Shown: positions 26,119 through 44,483, numbered from the stretch's first letter. The stretch: DNA of 64,000 nucleotides from Stichopus chloronotus (GCA_021234535.1 CM037848.1:9810444-9874443); one strand, 5' to 3'. Made by a program: numbers and translations. The notes: generated by a model not told the origin, from the letters alone.

Positions 26119-26580
26119 AGAAGCAGTCATATGGAATGACTTGAACACTGTAGAGTACTAAAAGCAGTCAGGTGCAATGACTTGATCACTAGAATACTAG
26201 AAGCAGTCACATGGCATGCCTTGATCACTAGAAGCATTCATACGGAATGCTTTGATCACTATAGTACTAAAATCAGTCATATGAAATACCGTGAACACTA
26301 GAGTACTCCAAGCAGTCACACTGAATGCTTTGATCACTACCATTCTAGAAGCAGTCATATGGAATACCTTGATCACTATAGTACTAAAATCAGTCATATG
26401 AAATCCCTTGAATACTAGAGTACTCCAAGCAGTCATATGGAATGCTTTGATCACTGCAGTACTAGAAGCAGTCATATGGAATAACTCGATCACTATAGTA
26501 CTAAAATCAGTCATATGAAATCCCTTGATCACTAGAGTACTCCAAGCAGTCATATGGAATGTCTTGATGACTAGAGTGCG
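26119..26580. repeat. 39-bp minisatellite with 117-bp higher-order period
   Basis: About 12 units of 39 bp lie in tandem, each containing a form of CAGTCATATGGAATG and TTGATCACTAGAGTACT. Unit starts cycle through three types (AGAAGC, AAAATC, CCAAGC) in the order A-B-C, so from about 26220 onward the array repeats as a 117-bp trimer. One early unit is shortened by about 8 bp. Because 39 is divisible by 3, a minus-strand frame at 26197-26610 stays open with a 13-residue period (HMTxxSTxVIKxF). This frame is most simply a by-product of the unit length. Confidence 0.92.
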
Positions 26581-33296
<6,716 letters not shown>

Positions 33297-33454
33297 TGGA
33301 ATAGCAAATAGCAACAGTTCCAAACAATGTGCTCCTAACAGAAGGATCCACGAGGGATGCCAAGCAGTAACTTTCATAATTAGAGAGAATAAAAACGCAA
33401 AAAGACGTGACAGGAAAGAAACTGAACTTCTGTTACTCCAAAATTTTATTAAAA

Positions 33455-33488
33455 ACAAACGTTTCGGTCGTTCGACCTTCTTCAGTGT
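33455..33488 (-). ncRNA. Hammerhead-ribozyme-like motif in left PLE arm
   Basis: Mirror of the motif in the right arm. CTGAAGA, an extra A, a GGTCG/CGACC hairpin and GAAA occupy 33462-33485 on the minus strand. The short stems are described at the right-arm copy. Confidence 0.35.
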
Positions 33489-33619
33489 GGAGCTTCAAGT
33501 ACAATGACTGTAGAAGCAAAAATGTCAGAAAGTTACTGAACTTGAACTTGAACAAGATAAAGACAGATTACAAGAGGTAAAGAGGAAAAATGAGCTTAAG
33601 TTACAAAGGGCAAAGAAGA

Positions 33620-35217
33620 TTAAGAGCTAAAGTTGATGCGTTTTTGAGAGTGTAGTTCATTTCTTTTGTTGAGGCCAAAGGGTTTAAGGGTTTGTAATTG
33701 TGCTGTCCAGTAGATTTCACGTCTGAGGAGATTTCTATTGGTATTGCTAGTACTTTGGATTTGTTCGAATGGGGTAAAAACGAAATCGGATAAGCTGTGA
33801 GGGGAACTGTTGAAGTGAATAGCCACCTCACATGTCTTTTTGTTAGTAAGCATGGCAGACTTGTGATTTCGGAAACGGACTTTGAATGCAGTAGAAGTTG
33901 AGCCAGTATATTGCATGTTACATTTATGACAAGTAACTAGGTAAATAACATTACATGAAGTACAAGTAATATTTTCTTTGATCATATATGAATTACCGGT
34001 AGTGCAACTTGAGAATGAAGAACATGTGCTGGAAAAGTTTTTGCAGAGATCACATTTCTTAGTACAAGTAAAATACCCTTTGGTGATGGTATGCTGTGTA
34101 GAGGGAAGGGGTCGCATTTTTGAAGGGGCGAGAATCTCCTTGAGATTCTTCGTTCTACGATAAGAGGAAATGATAGAATTTTGGGGGAAGAGGTCTTTGA
34201 CCTGGGTACAATTTCTTAACAAGGGAAAGTGTTTGTGTAGAATGTTGGAGATATCAGGAAGATGTGGATTAAAATCCAAGACAAGGGGGTATTTCCGTTG
34301 AATGTTCTTTTTGGAAGGGCGGAGTAGGGATGCACGACTGGTCAAGCTTGCTTTATAAAAGCTTTTTTCAATAATATGGGAGGGGTAACCTTGTCGTAAT
34401 AAGTACGATTTGTATTCTGTACTACGGATGGCAAATGTGGAGTCACTAGAGCAATTTTTACGGAGGCGTAAGGCCACACTATAGGGGATTGACGTTTTGC
34501 AATGAGTCGGGTGGGAGCTGGGGAAAGGCAGATAGAGGTGACTGTCAGTAGGCTTAGCATAAACATCGGTAGTAAGGAAACCATCTTTCAAATGGATAGT
34601 CTAGGACATTAAGTTTGTGTTTCGAATAAACTAATTCAAAACGAATTGTGGGGTACAAAGTATTGATAAAAGCGGTAAATTCCATTAATTTGTCTAGACC
34701 ATGGGTCCAGATGTCAACTATGTCGTCCCGGTAACGCCACCAGTATTTCGGAGTGACGGGACCTTCAGTGGTCGCACGTTCGTCGATAATACCCATAGCC
34801 AGGTCGGCATAACTGCATGCGTTTTTTGGTCCCATTGCAGTGCCGTGAATTTGTAGATAATTTTTGCTGTTAAATTGACTGTTGTTACATGAAAGGCAGA
34901 GTTTGATGGCTTCTACAATGCAATCAGTAGAAGGAAATTTCTTAACCCTAGAATCCAGAAATTTGGAAACAGCATGAATACCAAGATTATTGTCAATATT
35001 GGGAAACATTGCAACCACATCCCATGAAACCAGAATGGTGTCAGTTGGGAGTGGGCCATTTTGGTTAACTTCTTCGATTTTATTAAGTAGATGGGTAGTA
35101 TCTGTAATAAAGGAGGGTAAGGCCTGGGCAAGAGGCTTAAGATAAAATTCGGTAAATTGAGAAATACGTTCAATACTGGTACCAATACCAATACTGGTAC
35201 CAATACTGGTACCACAA
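33620..35217 (-). pseudogene. PLE reverse transcriptase/GIY-YIG polyprotein, partial and frameshifted
   Basis: The reverse transcriptase frame runs from the junction at about 35217 (ERISQFTEFYLKPLAQALPS) through motif A WDVVAMF (35004-35024), motif B GTAMGP (34827-34844) and motif C YRDD (34722-34733). All visible catalytic aspartates are present. Near 34585-34600 the frame breaks after NVLD, by an indel in the segment that should lead to LKDGFLTTDVYAKPTDSH. The second frame then continues without stop to 33620. It contains CxxC pairs, the GIY-YIG core (VIYLVTC and YTGST, then RFRNHKS) and a terminal LRREIYWTAQLQT block. The N-terminal part of the polyprotein is missing. With one frameshift and a lost 5' end this copy cannot be autonomous, but its ORF is otherwise well preserved, so the insertion is probably young. 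Confidence 0.88.
35169..35213. repeat. Short tandem repeat at the PLE inversion junction
   Basis: A 12-bp motif, ACTGGTACCAAT, with a shortened variant, is repeated about three times where the minus-strand reverse transcriptase sequence meets the plus-strand copy. Read in the RT frame it gives GTSI repeats just before ERISQF. It may mark microhomology or slippage at the junction. Confidence 0.75.
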
Positions 35218-36071
35218 CCTTACGCCTCCGTAAAAATTGCTCTAGTGACTCCACATTTGCCATCCGTAGTACAGAATACAAATCGTACTTATTACGACAA
35301 GGTTACCCCTCCCATATTATTGAAAAAAGCTTTTATAAAGCAAGCTTGACCAGTCGTGCATCCCTACTCCGCCCTTCCAAAAAGAACATTCAACGGAAAT
35401 ACCCCCTTGTCTTGGATTTTAATCCACATCTTCCTGATATCTCCAACATTCTACACAAACACTTTCCCTTGTTAAGAAATTGTACCCAGGTCAAAGACCT
35501 CTTCCCCCAAAATTCTATCATTTCCTCTTATCGTAGAACGAAGAATCTCAAGGAGATTCTCGCCCCTTCAAAAATGCGACCCCTTCCCTCTACACAGCAT
35601 ACCATCACCAAAGGGTATTTTACTTGTACTAAGAAATGTGATCTCTGCAAAAACTTTTCCAGCACATGTTCTTCATTCTCAAGTTGCACTACCGGTAATT
35701 CATATATGATCAAAGAAAATATTACTTGTACTTCATGTAATGTTATTTACCTAGTTACTTGTCATAAATGTAACATGCAATATACTGGCTCAACTTCTAC
35801 TGCATTCAAAGTCCGTTTCCGAAATCACAAATCTGCCATGCTTACTAACAAAAAGACATGTGAGGTGGCTATTCACTTCAACAGTTCCCCTCACAGCTTA
35901 TCCGATTTCGTTTTTACCCCATTCGAACAAATCCAAAGTACTAGCAATACCAATAGAAATCTCCTCAGACGTGAAATCTACTGGACAGCACAATTACAAA
36001 CCCTTAAACCCTTTGGCCTCAACAAAAGAAATGAACTACACTCTCAAAAACGCATCAACTTTAGCTCTTAA
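35218..36071 (+). pseudogene. PLE GIY-YIG endonuclease fragment, plus-strand copy
   Basis: The frame is open from LRLRKNCSSDS at the junction to a TAA at 36069-36071 and matches the minus-strand copy residue for residue. Motifs are ITCTSCNVIYLVTCHKCNMQ, YTGST, RFRNHKS and LRREIYW. There is no ATG near the junction. The frame runs upstream into the tandem repeat, so no proper start exists and the reverse transcriptase is absent. It is a fragment, not a functional gene. Confidence 0.85.
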
Positions 36072-36202
36072 TCTTCTTTGCCCTTTGTAACTTAAGCTCA
36101 TTTTTCCTCTTTACCTCTTGTAATCTGTCTTTATCTTGTTCAAGTTCAAGTTCAGTAACTTTCTGACATTTTTGCTTCTACAGTCATTGTACTTGAAGCT
36201 CC

Positions 36203-36236
36203 ACACTGAAGAAGGTCGAACGACCGAAACGTTTGT
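36203..36236 (+). ncRNA. Hammerhead-ribozyme-like motif in right PLE arm
   Basis: CTGAAGA (36206-36212) is followed by one extra A, a hairpin GGTCG-AA-CGACC (36214-36225) and GAAA (36226-36229). The ACA before the core pairs with TGT after it as a 3-bp stem I, and AC/GT could give a 2-bp stem III with no loop. Such a stem III could only form between two copies. Very small stem III regions that need dimers are reported for PLE hammerheads, but here the extra A and minimal stems leave the call uncertain. Confidence 0.35.
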
Positions 36237-36302
36237 TTTTAATAAAATTTTGGAGTAACAGAAGTTCAGTTTCTTTCCTGTCAAGTCTTTTTGCGTTTTT
36301 AT

Positions 36303-36469
<167 letters not shown>

Positions 36470-36620
36470 TCGTAAGATGTCAAAGGGGATATCGGTGAGG
36501 TGATTCGAACTGGTAATACGTCGAAGACACTAAAAATTTGTTTCGTGCAAACCTATGTGGTGCACTCTTCAGGTGTCGCGGCAAGGACCTTAATTCACTA
36601 GATTGTGATGTCACTAGACT
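36470..36620 (-). mobile_element. Probable 3' tail of a third PLE (minus strand)
   Basis: No coding part is visible. On the minus strand a hammerhead-like motif is followed by about 55 bp and then a (TA)n tract, the same layout as the other PLE tails here. The sequence is unrelated to the PLE at 33-36 kb. The right boundary is a guess. Confidence 0.4.
36526..36577 (-). ncRNA. Hammerhead-ribozyme-like motif, best preserved of three
   Basis: On the minus strand GACAC is followed directly by CTGAAGA, then GTGCA, an 11-base loop, TGCAC, then GAAA, CAAATTTTTA and GTGTC. GACAC/GTGTC is a perfect 5-bp stem I. GTGCA/TGCAC is a perfect 5-bp stem II placed exactly between the two core strands. A short A/T stem III leaves a UA before stem I, consistent with an NUH cleavage site. 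All invariant core positions (CUGANGA and GAA) are present in a type I arrangement. Confidence 0.55.
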
Positions 36621-36789
36621 TACCCACAAAATTATTTCTAAGCATAGAAATGCCTTGCCATGATACCCATACACTTCATCTTGACACAGATAAGTGTATG
36701 GATACATATTATGTTATTTTACCCTTTACAGAAAAAAAGCATCGATACATCAAAATAAAAATGTACACTTTATTTCATTTTAAGATGCC

Positions 36790-37680
36790 CCAACATGCTT
36801 AGGAATTATAATCGACCGTTGCTTCACCCCGGATTCCTCATATAAACCACATTTAAAATAAAATTTCAAAACAGGGATTGGTATCATTTGTAAGATAAGG
36901 GAGTTTCTTTCAATGAAATGAGACTTTTAATCACTATTTATTATGTTTTATTCCATTCTTATCTTACTTTTGGTAGTATTTTATGGGGAATTTGTTACTC
37001 CTCTCATCTCCACTAAATAGTCGTACGACAAAAAACGAGTACTTAAGAATAATTCATGGTAATTCATTCCTCATTCTGATGCCTCTCACCTCAGTCTCAA
37101 TCAATACAAACTTCCGACAGTTTTCGATATAACCAAACTGCAACATGCTATTCGCATGTGTCAATTCCATATCAATTTGCTAAGAACCACTGACCTTAAT
37201 TTTGTATTGATACTAACTCTCTCACATACTTAATTATCCAATGAGAAACGTTTTTCAAATCACATGACAGGTTTTTTCCGTCCTGCCAGCAGTCAGAAGT
37301 GTCTCTATTTTAAATGATCCAACCAGTGGAATTCTCTTAATGCCAATATTCAAAGCATATAGTATTAAGTCTTTCAAAATTAATGTCAAGAAATTCCTAC
37401 TTAATTAACAAATCAAATGAATCTACCTTACTTTGCGTTGTTTGTTTTAATTTACCTCTCTAATTACTGCGATTTTCTCACTTATCTGTCTTGTTGTGCT
37501 TCCTTTATTGTCTTTAAAGGGGACCAAACAAAAGCTCTGCAGCTTCTTTGCTCCTCTCATAACCATTGTCTTCTATCATTTAACTACTGTAATTCTTTGT
37601 CACATTGTATACTGCAGTCACTTTTTTGTGTGTGTAAATATCACAATGATCTAATTAAGAGGAATTCAATCTGTTAATGT
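36790..37680 (+). pseudogene. Non-LTR retrotransposon 3' remnant (reverse transcriptase C-terminus)
   Basis: Translating the plus strand in shifting frames gives LGIIIDRCFTPDSSYKPHLK, then GIICKIREFLSMK, then RLLITIYYVLFHSYLTFGSI and LWGICYSSHLH. It ends SGILLMPIFKAYSIKSFKI with NVKKFLLN before TAA near 37406. This order is typical of the thumb and C-terminal part of CR1/Jockey-like reverse transcriptases (LGI.ID, YYVLFHSYLTFGSILWG, SFK..VKKFLL). Several stops and frameshifts mark it as dead. The following 270 bp, with AAGCTCTGCAGCTT in a GGGGACC context, resembles the stem-loop 3' untranslated region of such elements. Confidence 0.7.
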
Positions 37681-37689
37681 ATACACTAT

Positions 37690-39230
37690 CATGAACATGC
37701 AAGAAATATACCATAAACTGCACACATGTTATCCGATCAGTTTCCACTGAAGATACAATGTTTTGTTTTGTTTTTTTGTGCAGTTTTATCTCAGAGTATG
37801 TTGACTTACGCCACGTCACATGGTGTTATAGTAATCATGTTAACAGTTCATACCGTGTCATAAAAAATTGCACATCTCTATTAGAATATTCTGTCATTTG
37901 AAGGGAATTGAAAGAAGCAATTACTCTTTTGAAACATGCTCGCTTTTATCACATTTTCGCTCATGAGCATACATATAAAGTCACACTTTCCACAAACAAA
38001 AAATGAGATTTAAGAAAATCACTCATTAGCTTATATATCGTATTTCCATTAACAATATTACAATTCATTGTTTCAGCAACAATAAGAGTCGAAGAAATAC
38101 GATACCAAAAGAAACACCCCAACTCACTCCCTCTCCTACAAAAAAACCCGACACCCCCAGAAAGGAAATCCCCTGAAATCCTGCGAAGAAAAGAATTGTC
38201 AGAGTGATCGTACTTGACTATGGAATCCGAGCAGAATGCTTTTACTGATAAACGACGTTAGAATTCCTCTTTCGTAAAGAGATCTCACTGTTGCGATCGG
38301 AACTTATCCTTTTGCTTTGATACAGCTATGACGGGGAACAATAAACTGACGACCTTGACCTTGACCATCAGATGTAATTAAAAAAGGAACAAACCTCCCT
38401 CCAAAAATCATGTCAGTAGTTTCCTCATAGGTTCACTGTATTTAACCAATACACGCCGAAACATTTTCTCTCCCCACTGAGTGCTCTTTTAAATGAACGA
38501 AGAATGGCTTGTCAACGTCACGCAGATTGGATATTGTACTTGATAAATGTACTGAGGTACTGACGAAAAAGGGAAAATGGGAGCGATAAAATTCCTCAAG
38601 ATGAAACTGGAAACAGGTTAATAACTGGATAATGTAATGACACTGAAGGAAAGTAGGTAAAAGGGGAGTAAAGTTGGATCAATTTTAACGATTTCGTTCA
38701 GACGAAGTTTACGGGGGTTTTCTTGTTTACCTTTTGTCAGTGCTATCAACTAGAACGATGATTTTGAATATAATATGACGAGACGATTAGGCAATCCACG
38801 GAAATGCAAATCTAATCCCTATTCATTTCGTGCCCCATTGCTTCCACTGTTTCATAATACTTTGTTTCTCTCATTTACGTGTTATCATGCAAATGTTTTT
38901 TGGCATATGTTTCATGGATGGGCACGTGGCAGTGAATGTAAGGAACGGTCAGTAGACATTGGAGGAGCGCACTGTCTTTATCAAACTTTATCAAGCAACT
39001 ATCATTGCTTTGCCCACGTTGAAAGAGCCCGTAATGTTGAAAGACCTCGTAAAAGCCATGAATATAATAATTTTCCATAAATGAAGTTATCACCATAAAT
39101 GCAATGAATTTTAACAGTAGATGCTATACCCACCACAAATGGAATAAGTTTTACCCATAAATGAAAATGAAGATAAATAATGAGACTGAGACCAAAGCAT
39201 AGGGTCTTGTTGGAAATTTAAAGTATTCTA
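37690..39230. other. Non-coding stretch, nothing recognised
   Basis: No gene is recognised. A tandem TGACCTTGACCTTGACC lies at about 38350 and is described separately. Confidence 0.5.
38346..38368. promoter_or_regulatory. Possible nuclear-receptor half-site cluster
   Basis: The plus strand has TGACCTTGACCTTGACC. On the minus strand this contains two overlapping TCAAGGTCA-type sites, the monomer motif of the ERR and NR5A nuclear-receptor classes. There is no promoter context, so the role is a guess. Confidence 0.25.
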
Positions 39231-39333
39231 GATGATCAAGTGTCGGCGGTCATTGGGACAGAATGTGACAGACGGAATGCGCCCGTCTGGTGCAACGTGG
39301 GTGTGTGTACAAAATTCAGACGGTAAGAGAAAC

Positions 39334-39548
39334 ATGGAAGAGCCGAGCACTGTCTCGGAACCCCTCCCCCCCCCCCCTCCACTAAAGAGAACCCCACAAA
39401 ATTATATTATTGTAGCAGTTGAGCCGACCACGAACAAGATCGAGCGATGCCATGTAACCGATACGGTAATACCTACTCAACTAAGTGTGTTTGCTGTACA
39501 CGACAGACAATCCGCCTTATTGGCACCATGCATAGTGCAAAGAAGAAG
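39334..39548 (+). CDS. Candidate coding exon, unrecognised proline-containing protein
   Basis: A frame beginning at ATG 39334 (A at -3, G at +4) encodes about 71 residues starting MEEPSTVSEPLPPPPPLKRT and continuing through VAVEPTTNKIERCHV to CIVQRR. There it meets a consensus donor, GAAG|GTAAGT, at 39549. The same frame is open back to an ATG at 39232. The poly-C tract at about 39366 encodes the proline run. A possible acceptor TTGGTTCAG lies only 53 bp downstream, but the next frame stops after 12 codons, so that join is unlikely. I know no family that matches. The balanced residue composition and donor favour a real exon; a chance frame is still quite possible. Confidence 0.33.
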
Positions 39549-42500
39549 GTAAGTTGCTGTATAGGCTAGTGCATTTTTACTATATCGTCTAACTTGGTTC
39601 AGATTGTTGTGCCGGGATGTGCTGCATGTTCAGACATATTAAGTGGGCTAGCAGCTAATCCTCACATGATATCATACATGTTTATCCCTTCTCGAGAGAC
39701 ACATACCTTAACCATTACTCTATATCTGGATGTCACGTCATGTTCTATCATGCATATATCGTCTTCTCGAGACATGATTCTAGCACATTATGTGTATTTT
39801 GTGAGGAACATGTTCCTGTCTGTAGTGCTAGAAATCGCATCGAGTCAAAGCATTTCCAGATGTTGCCTGCTCATCATAGAACGACATCTATTTCTGATGC
39901 GCTTCAAAGTATTCATCAGATTCACAAGCACAGTCAGGCGTGTCAGACGTCAACGTATTGTAAAACGCTCTTGGAAGCGATTCATGATTCAATTTTTTTC
40001 TTTGCAATAATACCTAAACGAACCAAAGCCATGTCTAGTGAAGAGCACTGAGTGAATGTTGACTACGTTCACTTCGGCCAGAGGGTGTCTACTTGAACAT
40101 GGCGCCACCCTCCCCCCCCCCCACCCCCACTCACACTCACTTTCGATTACTATACAAAGCTAGTGCTTGTCATAAAGACCTTCCAGGCACCGCATGTGCT
40201 GTTCGCTGACACCACCCTTTAGTGACTTGAACTTTTACCTTGTGACATTTCTCTTTGTTTAGTGCATATATTCTTTTTTATCTTTTACTTTACATATGCA
40301 ATATTTTAGAATCTTTGGGACATTCACATACGCTAAAAATGAATTTCCTGTTTTCAAGACCTTTGACAGTTGACCTTTGACGATGTGGATCCGGCGGATA
40401 CTTTACTTCTTACGTAGGCACCCTCCCACCATGTCCCAAATTAATAGCAGTTACCTTTGTGGTAGTGATTTGAAACCCATTTTGTAACCCATTCCAACAA
40501 CACATTCAGGTAAAGATGGAACCACGTAAGCGGTAATGATAGTGCGGTAATACGAAGACCGTATTTGATTGCATCCTTGTCACTCTCTTTATTTATACAT
40601 CGTTACTGTGGTTATGTAATATTTAATCTTGATTTACAATCTGTGAACATTTTCGTTACAGTAACCTTTGAAAAGCAGTTATATGAATAAATTTCACTTG
40701 GTTGGTAACAATACTATTTTACTCAGCGATCGATGAAACTAGCCTTCTTTTCTCAGCTTAAGATTTGATTTGCGAAGGAAGGGGGCGAACAAAGGGTAAA
40801 GCAAGCAGATGAATTTAGACGAATTAAGAATCTGCCAAAGGGGAATGGATTAAATCTCAGTGATCTGATGATTGCATTTCTGGCCACACACTAGATAAGG
40901 TTAGTTTATAAGACCAAACAACATCTCCCTGATAAAACAGATTCTAAATTTGGTCCGCGAGACAAGAGTACAGAGATAAGGACCGGACAAATATCCGCAG
41001 GAGGAAATTACAGAACGAGTTATATCAGGAATTGGTAGTTATAAATAATAAACTGATAATTATTCTACATTTTTTAGCATCCAATCACTAAGAAGGACAG
41101 TATGTTCTATCACGAAAACCAACACGGACTGTGCTTTGACGTGGGACATTCATAAGCAAAATAAGCAGCTAATGGTTTTACAGGGCTACGGTTGTCAAAT
41201 TTTTCTTCTTTATTTTCCCGTCTTTTCTTCTTCTTTTTTTCAACCTGTCATATACGCAGAGCGATTAAAGTACACGTCAACACGTCATACGCAAAATTCT
41301 CAGATATAGATCAGCGGTATTGTCAGCAGAAAAGAAAGACATATTCTATCATTATGACGTCAAAAACCGACAGAAAACCTGTCACTTTGAATTATATCAA
41401 CAAAGCTTCAAGCTTCAGCAGATGTATGTTGATCAAAGCCGGAGACACATCCGTCCGAGTGTGATTTTCAATGCAATTTCTGTTCCCGATGTTGAGGAAA
41501 TTACAGCGAGGAAGACATTTCTTGACAGCTTTATGCTACTCAGAGTAATTCCTTGCCCACACTCTTATTTACCGACCAGGGTCAATTGGCACTCAGGAAA
41601 AATGAAAACCAAAGAAAAGGGAAGATGAGCACATATTGCTTGGAGCGCCAATCAAAGGCAAAAATTTAAAAAGCCAGAAACATAACCGTATAGAAACTGA
41701 AGTCATCATAATATTTTGCCGGGTACCGTGACTGTTGGTTTACTCAAAGGCATCGTATCATATACACTTGAATTGGCTCATCCAAAGTAGATGAATCCAC
41801 GGTTTCCTCGCACATATGAAGTTAAAATAAAAGCTAAACGTTTTCTAAATGTATTCATGTGATTTATCGTCTTGTACAGTCTGTACATTAAGTTCGTTTA
41901 AATTTTGCTGCTGTTGGAAGAGTTTGAATACGTCGAAATGAAAACGGTGTCAGACATTACTCCGGGGTATATTATAACATCTACGAAGGACTACAGAAAT
42001 CATAGATTACATACGTCGAAAAAGTTGTGCTTTAAACCAAGTACTATGGATGAATGTTCTTTGATCAGGTATGATTAAAGGAAAGTATGAACAAAACACG
42101 AATGATTTTACATAATGAAGTGGATACTCTGTTATAAGACCTTGACTTAATTCCCCCGGGTTTATGTTTAATTTTGTTCACGGGTTTTAAAGAGAATCAC
42201 TATCTTGTCCGATTTTCGTCTTTTTTAATATTGCAAAATTGGAAAAAAGTAAAGTATGTAAAAAGTAATCCTACTAATGCCGTAACTGTAACATCCATAT
42301 AGCTCACAATTTAATGCTTACAATACCTTAATTAATGATCTACATTTTGGAGGGATAGGGACAGGTGTTCTACGAAGTTTAATAAATTGAGATGGATAAA
42401 ATATTGAGCCCCATTACCATTTTTCAGGTATGAATTTTGTCTTTCAATATTTTTCAATCTAAATATTAAAAATATTTCTTGCTGTCGTAAATTTTAACAT

Positions 42501-44483
42501 CAACAACTGCAGGTGCAAAAAGCTTTAACTAGGTCTATCATTGTAAGATAAGACTTGTACTTTTCAATATGTTATCAAAATTACCTCATGTAATGATGTA
42601 CGTTTTGACATTGTCGTGACATCATACCTTTCTCTTCTGTTAAAATCAGCTCAGTTTCATTTTATTAAATGTGGTTAAATCAAGTTGTAGCGTATTGTAT
42701 TGTTTCCTTACAGTTCTACCTTCTTCTGGTTGATACTTACTGCTTTTGCTATGTGAAATTTGCACAATATTTCGCTGAATAATTTTCAAGTTGTGGACCG
42801 AAATTTTTTCCACCCTGCTAATACATGATACTCCTCAATATCGACATTACATATATAAAGTACTTAGATATCGTATATATATATATATGTATATATATAT
42901 ACATATATATATATAATTTCTAAGTAATTTATGTATGTAAATTTATTTTTTAACTTTTCTCTCGAATTTCTCTTCACCCAACCTTTCCGTCCCTTTCCCT
43001 TTTAAAAACGAATTCTCCACCTGCAGTTTCATTAAATTAACCAGGTTTATAAAAACGTCTATACAATCTTTCGGTTCTAAGTGGTATGGACGTGCGGCCG
43101 AAAACATTACAGGGCAAATAAAAAAGAAAACACAACAGCCCAACAGCCATAACCACAATCTTGTTCGGTTTAATCCAATAGAATTAAGAAAAAGTAAGAC
43201 GAAGAAAAGAGAACTGGTGAAGACACTCACGGAGACACTACCACCGTGAAATTCCTCTACCATATCTGTTTTCAGAATATTTTAAAATCGATTGAAATTT
43301 TATTTGCGAAGGGAGCGAGAGAGATTGGATGAAAAGATTTTGACCGTCTGACCACACGTAAGTTAAACTGGAGTTGATGCCAGGGCCTGTCTCTCTTTTT
43401 AAAAGAGTAAAGAAGCAAAAAGGGGGATGAAAAAATAAAGACAGGATTCTTAAAATACGTATAAAAACCAGCCTTGACTGTCAAAAACGACAAATTGAAT
43501 TTCGCTTTCCAACACCTCTGGAAGATTCTATTTTAATCAGATTACACATCCTTGACCCTTCACTGCGGTAATGCTATCCAAGGTGCCAGAGAATAAAATA
43601 AGAAATAATATGATTTTGGTTGAATTAAATCGAAGCAGAAAGCAAATAAATTGACTGTAAACTGTTTAATCGTTTCCTTTACATAATTTGACGAACGTAA
43701 GCTTCCTTGTTGCGAGTAAATGACGAGACTTTTATTCTCCAGAGGAAAATATTAAAAGTTTAGTTTGCTTAGAAGAATATAGATGTAATTTATGAACAAG
43801 TTACAGGCATACGTTGAGTCAATGCTATCCTATTTAGCTTCCCCCCCCCCCCCCCATCAAAAAGTGAAAAGCATGGCACGGTCATATACCTACAGGCCTA
43901 GATAGAAGACTTGACTTCTTTAACTGAGATTGAGATTGCAAATGGTTTTCCACATTGTACAGGGTTTCCTTGGAAGAGGTTAATTAATGCAAGTGTCTGG
44001 CAATGTACCGGTATAGTAATTTGAGTGAGCTGAGACACCGATCTCTTCCCATTTCTAGTTTGCAAGGAAAATCACAGAGCAAAGAAACCTTTACATGCAA
44101 CATTCATCGCTCTTCCTATAGTTTCTTAAATCAACTAATGCACCATATGGCTGTGCTGAGATTAGCGTGAAGGGACATAAAACCGATTTATATCCCACTC
44201 ACATCTAAAAAAAAGCGTAGGATGTATATTAAATGCATTTTCAACGACAACCACGTTTGAAATGTATCACTCGATGCACGACATATTTTTGCTAAAACTA
44301 CCTGTCAAGAACACACTTAGTACACTGTTATAATGTGTAAAGCTACCTTGCGTACAGCGGTTTCCTGCATAAATTATGGTCAGCGTGCACTGATATTTTT
44401 GGGGATGACAACTTCTGTATGAATCCTTGTTTCTTAGTAAAGTTCAAACACTCAAAAAAAAAAAAATCACCTGGGATGCTTAC
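39549..44483. other. Mostly non-coding stretch
   Basis: Overlapping frames at 39594-40051 and 41192-41628 have no recognisable domains. One contains a CVFCEEH motif but no full zinc-binding pattern. A (TA)n patch lies at 42876-42914. Poly-C tracts lie at 40112-40122 and 43841-43855. Confidence 0.5.
42876..42914. repeat. Short (TA)n microsatellite
   Basis: About 40 bp of TA with GTAT and ACAT interruptions. Confidence 0.9.

Noticed and set aside
39740..40051. B-box zinc finger suggested by CVFCEEH
   Set aside because: The remaining Cys/His ligands do not follow B-box spacing.
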